NCBI GenBank assembly: GCA_947498325.1
Contig: CANMKE010000002.1
Location: 310,001 to 374,000, forward strand
DNA: 64,000 nucleotides
Reading direction: 5' to 3'
Source of the DNA: an uncultured Persicobacter sp.
Lineage (GTDB): Bacteria; Bacteroidota; Bacteroidia; Cytophagales; Cyclobacteriaceae
Shown here: one piece after another, positions 47,956-55,399 of the stretch
Position numbering within the stretch: the stretch's first letter is position 1
How the letters are laid out: each line of letters begins with the position of its first letter
The notes under the pieces: model-generated
The model's input: only the letters and a program-made list of their open reading frames with translations
What the model was told of the DNA's origin: nothing
Databases searched by the model: none
Position numbers and translations under genes: made by a program

Positions 47956-48915
47956 ATGCGTTTTAACGTCAACTTTTTTTCGATACTTTTGATCGGTGTC
48001 TTTGGTGTAATTATACAGGGATTCGCACAGCAAGCTCCCATGTATTCGCAAGCACCATTTGTACCCCTATCCTTTAACCCCGCCTATTCAGGAGTGGAGG
48101 GTTATACCCGTGCCACCTTGTTGCACCGATCGCAATGGTTGGGCAATACCTCATCATTTGATGGGCGAGCAGGGCTCAATACTCAGCTTTTTACCTTGGA
48201 TGCGCCCGTTTATCGTATTCGAAGTGGGGTTGGTTTAGTCATTGAGAACTCCAACCTGCCCGCGGTCAACGACCTCTCTATCAGAGCATCATATGCTTAT
48301 CATCTAAAAATTAAGGAGTCTAAATTAAGTTTTGGTCTGAATATGGGAATGTATTCCAGATCTTTTGATAACGATGTTTGGAGGACGATCATACCTGAGG
48401 ATTGGACAGCCACTGGTCAGGTGTCTCAGATTCGGCCAGATATGAGTCTGGGAATCTTTTTCCAATCACAGAAATTTTATGGTGGAATGTCCTATAACCA
48501 TCTTTTGGATGTGGAATTTGACTTTGGAACTTCCGATCTGCGTGATGCAGCACCCCAAACATTAGATTTATTTGCGGGATATGATTATGAATTTAATTAT
48601 GATTTAATCATAACTCCTTCTATCTTTATGAGAACAGATTTCGCTAATTATGCTATGGAACTGGCCGTTCGCGGAACTTACAAAGAGAAGATGTGGGGCG
48701 GCATGAACTTTCGCTGGTCCGAATCTGTTGGATTAATGATGGGATATTCTCTGCTCAAGGACAATACATTGAAACTTGGGTATGCCTTTGACTACGTGGT
48801 GTTTGGTCAGGCAGCTAAAGCGTCTACTTCCCATGAATTTATGATTTCTTATGCATTGCCGATGTCAGGGAATATTAACAAGAAAATTGTACGTACCCCT
48901 CGCTTCAGGCATTAA
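47956..48915 (+). CDS. PorP/SprF-family T9SS outer-membrane protein
   Basis: 319 residues. Signal peptide (about 1-24, 'GVIIQGFAQQ') then the PorP/SprF barrel: 'MYSQAPFVPLSFNPAYSG', 'ATLLHRSQW', 'YAYHLKIKESKLSFGLNMGM', 'TLKLGYAFDY', 'SHEFMISYAL'. In the T9SS these proteins help secrete or attach surface adhesins and are partners of the GldKLMN machinery. Located 123 bases upstream of gldK on the same strand, which is the usual order in Bacteroidota. Confidence 0.92.
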   Translation: MRFNVNFFSILLIGVFGVIIQGFAQQAPMYSQAPFVPLSFNPAYSGVEGYTRATLLHRSQWLGNTSSFDGRAGLNTQLFTLDAPVYRIRSGVGLVIENSNLPAVNDLSIRASYAYHLKIKESKLSFGLNMGMYSRSFDNDVWRTIIPEDWTATGQVSQIRPDMSLGIFFQSQKFYGGMSYNHLLDVEFDFGTSDLRDAAPQTLDLFAGYDYEFNYDLIITPSIFMRTDFANYAMELAVRGTYKEKMWGGMNFRWSESVGLMMGYSLLKDNTLKLGYAFDYVVFGQAAKASTSHEFMISYALPMSGNINKKIVRTPRFRH

Positions 48916-48969
48916 GCGTAAATTTTGTGTAAAGTATAAATAAAGATGTGAGCTTTTGGGCTATCCCGT

Positions 48970-48977
48970 TATATTTG
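48970..48977 (+). promoter_or_regulatory. Probable -7 element for gldKLMN
   Basis: TATATTTG fits TAnnTTTG, 61 bases upstream of the gldK ATG at 49039. A TTTG at 48955-48958 is too close to be a good -33 box, so the promoter is incomplete by consensus. Confidence 0.5.
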
Positions 48978-49038
48978 GGTAGTTTTGGGAGCTTGTATCA
49001 AACAATTAGTAGAATTCAAATTCTTCAAAACAGGTGTT

Positions 49039-50079
49039 ATGAATAGTGTGCTGAAACTCAAGACCCTTTTTTCTTTGGGCTTGATAACAATTGCGCTGCA
49101 AAGCTGTGGGCTTTTCGGTGGCGGTGGAGGCTTCGATGATCAAGGTGAATTGATCGGAGCTGATGGCCGTGAAGGTTGGTCCATGGATGTTCCATTTGGG
49201 ATGGTTCCAATTCCTGCGGGTACGTTCCACATGGGGCAAGCTGACGAGGATGTCGCGCGTTCTCAAATCAATATGAATAAACAAGTGACGATCGGTTCGT
49301 TCTATATGGATGATTCTGAAATCACTAATAATGAGTATCGTCAGTTCACCAATCATTTACTGGAGGATTCCGTGAGTGTATTGGGGGAAGAAGAAATTAT
49401 GGCGAAATATTATCCAGACACCACTGTTTGGATGAAAGACTTCACGCACCATTATGGTGATCCCTTACTTGAAAGTTATTATTTCCACCCTGCATATGAC
49501 GACTTCCCAGTTGTTGGTGTGAGTTGGACTGCCGCGCAATACTTTTGCGACTGGCGAACCAACTACCTGAATGTGTGGAGAGAAGAAGAACAAGGACTTT
49601 TCCGCATGCCAAAATTCCGCTTGCCTTCTGAGGCTGAATGGGAATATGCTGCTCGTGGTGGCCGTGATATGGCAAAATACCCTTGGGGTGGCCCATATCT
49701 ACGTAATGCCAAAGGTTGTATGTTGGCGAACTTTAAGCCTGGTCGTGGTAACTACTATGATGATGGCTATGCATACACTTCCCCAGTGTATTCTTTCTTT
49801 TCCAATGATTATGGTTTGTATGAGATGTCTGGTAACGTTTCTGAATGGTGCCAAGACGCATATAACCCTGCAGCTTCTGCATTGGTATGGGATATGAACC
49901 CTACTTACAATGATGATAACGAGCCTCGTAAAGTTGTTCGTGGAGGCTCTTGGAAAGATATTGCTTACTACTTGGAATTGGGAACAAGAGATTTTGAATA
50001 CCAAGACTCTACCCGATCTTATATTGGATTCAGATGTGCAATGACTTATTTGGGTCGTTCGACAGGAACCGAATTTTAA
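49039..50079 (+). CDS. gldK: Gliding motility/T9SS lipoprotein GldK
   Basis: 346 residues from ATG 49039. A start at 48985 would lie almost at the transcription start. Lipobox 'ALQSC' (Cys23), a glycine run, then a formylglycine-generating-enzyme-like (sulfatase-modifying) domain: 'MVPIPAGTFHMGQADED', 'ITNNEYRQFTNHL', 'FPVVGVSWTAAQYFCDW', 'RLPSEAEWEYAARGG', 'VVRGGSWKD'. The fold is used structurally in the T9SS; with GldN it forms the periplasmic ring below the outer membrane. First gene of gldKLMN. Confidence 0.96.
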   Translation: MNSVLKLKTLFSLGLITIALQSCGLFGGGGGFDDQGELIGADGREGWSMDVPFGMVPIPAGTFHMGQADEDVARSQINMNKQVTIGSFYMDDSEITNNEYRQFTNHLLEDSVSVLGEEEIMAKYYPDTTVWMKDFTHHYGDPLLESYYFHPAYDDFPVVGVSWTAAQYFCDWRTNYLNVWREEEQGLFRMPKFRLPSEAEWEYAARGGRDMAKYPWGGPYLRNAKGCMLANFKPGRGNYYDDGYAYTSPVYSFFSNDYGLYEMSGNVSEWCQDAYNPAASALVWDMNPTYNDDNEPRKVVRGGSWKDIAYYLELGTRDFEYQDSTRSYIGFRCAMTYLGRSTGTEF

Positions 50080-50120
50080 AAATTTTTATTTTCCCATTAA
50101 AAACCTAAACATCTATTATA

Positions 50121-50990
50121 ATGAGTAAGAAAAAAGGTGGATTCATGGAGTATTTTTATGAAAAAATCGCTCCTAAAGCAACAGGTATTGGTGCTGCTAT
50201 TGTAATTATTGGTGCCTTGTTTAAGATTCAGCACTACCCAGGTGCAAGTATTATCTTGAACATCGGTATGATTGCAGAAGCAATCTTGTTCCTTATGTTT
50301 GCTTTTGCTCCTCAGCATAAAGACCCAGAGTGGTCTCGTGTTTATCCAGAATTGGCGGACGACTATGTAGGAGATGCTCCTAAAAGAAATATACAACAAG
50401 GAAATGATTCTGTAGCAAAGCAGCTTGACGGTATGTTAGCTTCAGCAAATATTGGCCCTGAATTGGTGAACAGTTTAGGTAAAGGCATGCAAAACCTTTC
50501 TACTTCAGTAACTAAATTGTCTTCTTTGGGAGGTGTGGTTGATGCTACGAATGGTTATGCTAATGCTGTTAAGCAAGCGTCAGTTCAAATGACAGAAGTA
50601 AATAAGGCTTACGGAAACACGGTAAAAACCATGAACGAGGCGGCTTCTAACTCTCAGCAGGCGGTTACGCAAATCATTTCAGCGTCTAAATCAGCTTCAG
50701 AATCTATGGCTGCTGTGGCAAATAACACGCAGGCTTACCAAGGACAAGTTCAGACGGTAACGAAGAATTTGACTGCATTAAATGCTGTTTATGAAATGGA
50801 ATTGAAAGATTCTAAAGATCATATTCAGGCAATGAACAAGTTTTACGGAAACATTTCGAACGCAATGTCAAACATGGCTGATGCGGCGAAAGAAAGTGAG
50901 CAATTCAAAGGTGAAATCAACAAGCTGACGAACAATCTTAATTCATTGAATAAGGTTTATGGTAGCATGTTGACAGCTATGAAAGGGTAA
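50121..50990 (+). CDS. gldL: T9SS/gliding motor protein GldL
   Basis: 289 residues. Two N-terminal membrane helices (about 21-37 and 43-62) with polar residues that matter for proton flow: Lys35 ('GALFKIQHYPGA') and Glu53 ('GMIAEAILFLMF'). The cytoplasmic part (about 70-289) is helical, with repeated Ala/Ser/Asn-rich segments. With GldM it forms the proton-driven motor that powers secretion and gliding. Follows gldK by 41 bases and precedes gldM by 28. Confidence 0.96.
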   Translation: MSKKKGGFMEYFYEKIAPKATGIGAAIVIIGALFKIQHYPGASIILNIGMIAEAILFLMFAFAPQHKDPEWSRVYPELADDYVGDAPKRNIQQGNDSVAKQLDGMLASANIGPELVNSLGKGMQNLSTSVTKLSSLGGVVDATNGYANAVKQASVQMTEVNKAYGNTVKTMNEAASNSQQAVTQIISASKSASESMAAVANNTQAYQGQVQTVTKNLTALNAVYEMELKDSKDHIQAMNKFYGNISNAMSNMADAAKESEQFKGEINKLTNNLNSLNKVYGSMLTAMKG

Positions 50991-51018
50991 TTTTCTCCAC
51001 TAAAAAATAATATTAATT

Positions 51019-52632
51019 ATGGCAGGAGGAAAAGAAACCCCAAGACAGCAACTGATTGGCTTGATGTACATTGTATTCTTGGCCTTGATCGCAATGCAGG
51101 TGAGTGGTTCGGTGATGGAGAAATTCCATATCATCAATCAGTCCATGGAGCGATCAAACAACGAGACAGTTGATACAAACAGCCAATATGTGAATAAATC
51201 AATGTCTGCTAAAGTTGAAGAGGGCGGTGACCGTGCAGAAGACAAAGCAGTATTGGAAAAGGCACATCAGGTACGTGAAGAGACACAAAATGTGTTATCT
51301 TATATCGATGGTGTTAAAGAGCATATCACTGAATTAACAGGTGGTATTGATCCAGAGACAGGAATCCCTACAGGGATGTCTGATGAGGACAAAGTGGCTC
51401 AGTATTTTGTTCTTGAAAAGCATGGTACTGAAGTAAAAGAGAAACTGAACAGTTATGTCAGTTTTTTGAACGCAAAGGCAGCGGAAGCTGAGGTGAAAGC
51501 AAATCTTAAGCCTATTGCTTTAGAGCCTGCAGACATGCCAGAATACAAAAACAACAAGGATGTAAAGAAAAAAGACTTTACTTCTTTTACGTTTGAGCAT
51601 ACGCCGATGATCTCGATTTTGGCAACGCTTTCTCAGTTTGAGTCAGAGGTGTTGGCACGTGAGTCGGAGACTTTGAAAAAGCTTGGCGGTAAAATTGGTG
51701 CAGGTACTATTCAGTTTGACGAGATTGTTCCAATGGTATTGCCTGAGTCTCAGGTAGTGGCTGCAGGAGCTAAGTACAAAGCTAAAATGTTTATTGCAGC
51801 TTCTTCTTCAGGTTTGAAGCCAAGGATGGCTATGAACGGTAAAGAATTGAAGGTTGGCGCTGATGGAAAAGGGATCGTCGAGTTTGTCGCTACTCCAGGT
51901 AAATATGACAAAGATGGTTTGGCTAAGAAGACTTTCAAGGCTACTATTACAATCCCCCAACCAGGTGGAGAGGATAAAGTTTACCCTGAAAATATCGAGT
52001 ATTTCGTTGCTAAGCCTGTTATCCAAATTCAGTCGGCTTCAGTTCAAGCACTTTATTTGAACTGTGGTAACTCACTGAACGTACAGGTTCCAGCATTGGG
52101 GTCTGCATACCAACCAACATTTTCAGCGACAGGAGGAAAAACATACCCTGGCAAGAAAAAAGGTGAGGTAACGGTTGTTCCTAACTCGAAATCTGTAGCA
52201 TTAACGGTTCGTTCCAACAATAACACAATTGGTGTTGAGAAATTCAAGGTTCGCCAGATTCCATTGCCTACAATTGAGATTTTCAACATGAAAGGTAAGC
52301 CAGTGGACTTGAAAAAAGGTGAAGCACCAAGTAACTTGAGAAAAGTTAGACTGGTTGCTGCTCCAGATAAGTCGTTTGCTGAATTCTTGCCGAAAGATGC
52401 GCGTTACCGTATCGCTGAAGCTGAAATTACTTTGGCGCAAGGTTCTCGCCCAGTAGCTAAGCCTATCCGTGTGAGAGGTGGTCAGGCTGATTTATCATCC
52501 GTGATTGGAAAAGCAAAGCCAGGAATGCGTTTTGTAATTGAGATTAAAAAAGTTGAGCGTCGCAATTTCCGTGATAAAACTGAAGTTGTTGAGATGGGAA
52601 GTAATGTAATTACCAACGTTGCGATCAACTAA
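51019..52632 (+). CDS. gldM: T9SS/gliding motor protein GldM
   Basis: 537 residues. One N-terminal membrane helix (about 11-31, 'QLIGLMYIVFLALIAMQVSG') that sits in the GldL ring, then a long periplasmic part of four successive domains (D1-D4; 'KLGGKIGAGTIQFDEIVPMV', 'KGEVTVVPNSKSVALTV', 'VIEIKKVERRNFRDKTEVVE'). It spans the periplasm and transmits force to the GldK/GldN ring. 18 bases upstream of gldN. Confidence 0.97.
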   Translation: MAGGKETPRQQLIGLMYIVFLALIAMQVSGSVMEKFHIINQSMERSNNETVDTNSQYVNKSMSAKVEEGGDRAEDKAVLEKAHQVREETQNVLSYIDGVKEHITELTGGIDPETGIPTGMSDEDKVAQYFVLEKHGTEVKEKLNSYVSFLNAKAAEAEVKANLKPIALEPADMPEYKNNKDVKKKDFTSFTFEHTPMISILATLSQFESEVLARESETLKKLGGKIGAGTIQFDEIVPMVLPESQVVAAGAKYKAKMFIAASSSGLKPRMAMNGKELKVGADGKGIVEFVATPGKYDKDGLAKKTFKATITIPQPGGEDKVYPENIEYFVAKPVIQIQSASVQALYLNCGNSLNVQVPALGSAYQPTFSATGGKTYPGKKKGEVTVVPNSKSVALTVRSNNNTIGVEKFKVRQIPLPTIEIFNMKGKPVDLKKGEAPSNLRKVRLVAAPDKSFAEFLPKDARYRIAEAEITLAQGSRPVAKPIRVRGGQADLSSVIGKAKPGMRFVIEIKKVERRNFRDKTEVVEMGSNVITNVAIN

Positions 52633-52650
52633 GAATTATAGACAGGTGTT

Positions 52651-53475
52651 ATGAAAAATTTTGTATTATTATTAAGCGTGATGCTTTTGTGTGTGGGTTC
52701 AGCCTTTGCACAAGAGAACGACGAAGGTTTTAATGAAAATAGCGTTCGTCCTATCCATGAATCCAAGCAATTGTTTAAAAAGCGTGTTTGGAGAAGAATG
52801 GACCTTCAAGAAAAACAAAACCGTCCATTCTTTGCGGTTAATAATGAAATCACAAGATTCATTATCGATGCGGTAGAAAACGGAGAACTTACGGCCTATG
52901 ATACTGATTCAGTATCTGATGATCGCCGGATTTCAAAAGAAGAGTTCATGAAGCGCCTTGAAGTGAAAGGAATTGACGATGGCGGCGGCGACGACTGGGG
53001 CGGTGGCGACAGTTGGGGAGATGATGGAAATGCTACGGCTTCTGCAGCTCCTTCAAAAACCTATATGCGCCCTGATGAGCTTACTTTGCTGGAAATTGTT
53101 GAGGATGCTATTTTTGATAAGAGTCGTTCAAGAATGTTTTATGATATTCAGTCGATCACGATCAAGATTCCAGCAACCCTTACATTGAATGGATTAGAAG
53201 TGCCTTTGGCTTCTTTCAAGTACAAGGATTTGGAGCAATTGTTCAGATCAATGCCTGACAGAGCACAGTGGTACAATATGTACAATCAGTCAAAAACATT
53301 GAATTTTGCTGATGCATTCTTACTTCGTTTGTTCAAAGCCAGAATTTATAAAGTTTCCAACCCATCTGATGAGGATCTTTACTCTATCTATGGTGGTGCT
53401 AAGGAAGCTCTTTATGCCTCTCAACAAGAGGAATACAAGTTGATGGAGTTTGAACACAATCTATGGGAATATTAA
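52651..53475 (+). CDS. gldN: T9SS/gliding protein GldN
   Basis: 274 residues. Signal peptide (1-20, ending 'GSAFA'). Family motifs 'IHESKQLFKKRVWRRMDLQE', 'FFAVNNEITRFIIDAVENG', 'ITIKIPATLTLNGLEVPLAS' and 'YASQQEEYKLMEFEHNLWEY'. Forms rings with GldK in the periplasm. An Asp/Gly/Trp-rich insert ('GGGDDWGGGDSWGDDGN', about 111-127) interrupts the conserved fold. Its start region is identical over 14 bases to that of gldK. Last gene of the cluster. Confidence 0.95.
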   Translation: MKNFVLLLSVMLLCVGSAFAQENDEGFNENSVRPIHESKQLFKKRVWRRMDLQEKQNRPFFAVNNEITRFIIDAVENGELTAYDTDSVSDDRRISKEEFMKRLEVKGIDDGGGDDWGGGDSWGDDGNATASAAPSKTYMRPDELTLLEIVEDAIFDKSRSRMFYDIQSITIKIPATLTLNGLEVPLASFKYKDLEQLFRSMPDRAQWYNMYNQSKTLNFADAFLLRLFKARIYKVSNPSDEDLYSIYGGAKEALYASQQEEYKLMEFEHNLWEY

Positions 53476-53498
53476 AAACTTTTCATAACACCTAAATT

Positions 53499-53530
53499 AA
53501 AAAGCCGAGGCATATGCTTCGGCTTTTTGT
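53499..53530. terminator. Bidirectional terminator between gldN and uvrC
   Basis: AAAAAGCCGA and TCGGCTTTTT with a loop that is itself palindromic (GCATATGC). Convergent genes on each side. Confidence 0.88.
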
Positions 53531-53532
53531 AT

Positions 53533-55326
53533 TTAATGGATTTTAAGATAATCGAGAATGGCATGTGCTTTCTGCTTACCAACAACCTGAGTCAAGTCAG
53601 ATAAGCTGGCTTGTTTTACCTTTTCAGTTGATTTGTAGGCTTTCAGTAAAGTTTCGATGGTTTTGGGGCCAACTCCCGGAATATCCTCAAGGATGGTTTT
53701 GAAACTGTTTTTACTTCTTGTATCGCGGTGAAATGTAATGGCGAAACGGTGTGCCTCATTTCTCAGGTGTTGCAATACTCGAAGTGTTTCGGACTTTTTA
53801 TCCAGGTGCAATGGAAACTGATCTCCAGGATAGTAAAGTTCTTCAAGTCGTTTTGCAATGCCAATAATGGTCAGCTTGCTATAAGCACCCACTTCTTTTA
53901 AAGCCTCTACGGCGGCACTCAGCTGTCCCTTCCCTCCATCAATAACGACCAAATCTGGAAGGTCAGCCCCCTCTCTAATGAGCCTGCCATACCTTCTGCC
54001 GACGACTTCCTTCATCGAGGCAAAGTCATCGGGACCGACGACAGTCTTTATATGAAATTTCCGATAATCCTTTTTACTTGGTTTGCCATTTTTGAAGCAA
54101 ACCATTGAGGCGACAGGGTTAGTGCCTTGGATATTGGAGTTATCGAAACACTCAATATGTTTCGGCGGGATTTTCATTCTCAGGTCATTGGCCATCACTT
54201 TCATCAGGCGGCTATCCTCCTGGCGATTATTGACAGCATTTTTAATTTTTTCCTTTTTGAAGAATAAGGCATTTTTTATCGCCAGCTCGAGCAGTTTACG
54301 TTTGTCGCCTATTTTGGGAATAGTAACTTTTAATTCATCCCAGGGCTCTACTTCAATATTGGTCAGTATCTCACTCGCCTGGCTGTTGAAGGTCTTTCGA
54401 AAATCAACCATGCATAGTTGCAAAATTTCGTCATCTGTTTCTTCCAGCTTTCTTTTAACCTCAATGGTTTTGGTCTGGCTAATGGCTCCGTTGATGATTT
54501 TCATATAATGAACGAAGGCCGATTGTTCATCACTCTTGATAGCGAAGACATCAATGTCTTCATATTTAGGGTTGGTAATGATGCTTTTTGCCTGAAACTG
54601 TTCAAGCAATTCAAGTTTGTGCTTGAAGGTCTGAGCTTTCTCAAACTCCAGGTTTTCGGCAGCAAGGTTCATTTGCGTCTTGAAATAGCTTTTTGCAGGA
54701 CCTAATTTACCCTTCAGAATGTTTTTAATCTGATCGATGTCCTGAAGGTAGTTTTCTTCAGATTGCTTGCCTACGCAAGGGCCAAAACATTTTTTAATGT
54801 GATATTCCAGGCAAACCTCAAATTTTCCTGCCTGAATATTTCTTTCCGATAAGTTATGGCTGCAAGTTCGAATATGAAAAAGCTCCCGAATGAGCTCCAA
54901 AATAGTGTGCATACTCCTTACGTTGGAGAATGGACCATAAAAAATACCGTAGCCTTTTTTGTATTGGCGTGTAGAAAATACTTTTGGAAAGGGCTCATTG
55001 GTGATCACGATATAGGGGTACGATTTATCATCCTTCAGAAGAATGTTGTACTTCGGCTGGTAGGCCTTGATATGATTATTTTCAAGGAGCAGCGCATCAA
55101 GCTCAGAATCTACAATGGTGATTTCGAGGTGGTGGATTTCGTTGACCAGTCGGAGGGTTTTTCTGTCGTGTCGATTTTTATTAAAGAAATAACTTTGAAC
55201 ACGTTTTTTCAGATTTTTAGCTTTTCCGACGTAAATCAGTGTGTTGTCTTGATTAAAATATCGGTAAATCCCTGGTTTTTCTGGCAGGGTGTTGATTTGC
55301 TCTGGGGTATATATCGTGCTTTCCAT
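53533..55326 (-). CDS. uvrC: Excinuclease ABC subunit C
   Basis: 597 residues. Makes both cuts in nucleotide excision repair. GIY-YIG nuclease at the N-terminus ('LPEKPGIYRYFNQDNTLIYV', 'GKAKNLKKRVQSYF'), a Cys cluster ('CLEYHIKKCFGPCVG'), UVR domain (about 200-240), the UvrC RNase H-like nuclease ('IECFDNSNIQGTNPVASMVC', 'PDLVVIDGGKGQLSAA') and two helix-hairpin-helix motifs at the end ('LEDIPGVGPKTIETLLKAY'). Separate from PBP1A: a terminator precedes its start. Confidence 0.97.
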   Translation of the reverse strand: MESTIYTPEQINTLPEKPGIYRYFNQDNTLIYVGKAKNLKKRVQSYFFNKNRHDRKTLRLVNEIHHLEITIVDSELDALLLENNHIKAYQPKYNILLKDDKSYPYIVITNEPFPKVFSTRQYKKGYGIFYGPFSNVRSMHTILELIRELFHIRTCSHNLSERNIQAGKFEVCLEYHIKKCFGPCVGKQSEENYLQDIDQIKNILKGKLGPAKSYFKTQMNLAAENLEFEKAQTFKHKLELLEQFQAKSIITNPKYEDIDVFAIKSDEQSAFVHYMKIINGAISQTKTIEVKRKLEETDDEILQLCMVDFRKTFNSQASEILTNIEVEPWDELKVTIPKIGDKRKLLELAIKNALFFKKEKIKNAVNNRQEDSRLMKVMANDLRMKIPPKHIECFDNSNIQGTNPVASMVCFKNGKPSKKDYRKFHIKTVVGPDDFASMKEVVGRRYGRLIREGADLPDLVVIDGGKGQLSAAVEALKEVGAYSKLTIIGIAKRLEELYYPGDQFPLHLDKKSETLRVLQHLRNEAHRFAITFHRDTRSKNSFKTILEDIPGVGPKTIETLLKAYKSTEKVKQASLSDLTQVVGKQKAHAILDYLKIH

Positions 55327-55342
55327 ATTGTAATCCTAAAAC

Positions 55343-55376
55343 AAAAAAAACGGATATTGGTGTCAATATCCGTTTT
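55343..55376 (-). terminator. Terminator of the sprE-PBP1A operon
   Basis: AAAACGGATATTG (55347-55359), loop GTGT, CAATATCCGTTTT (55364-55376): 13-bp perfect stem with a long T run on the minus strand. Confidence 0.93.
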
Positions 55377-55399
55377 AAATTTAATGTTTTTTTTGATGA

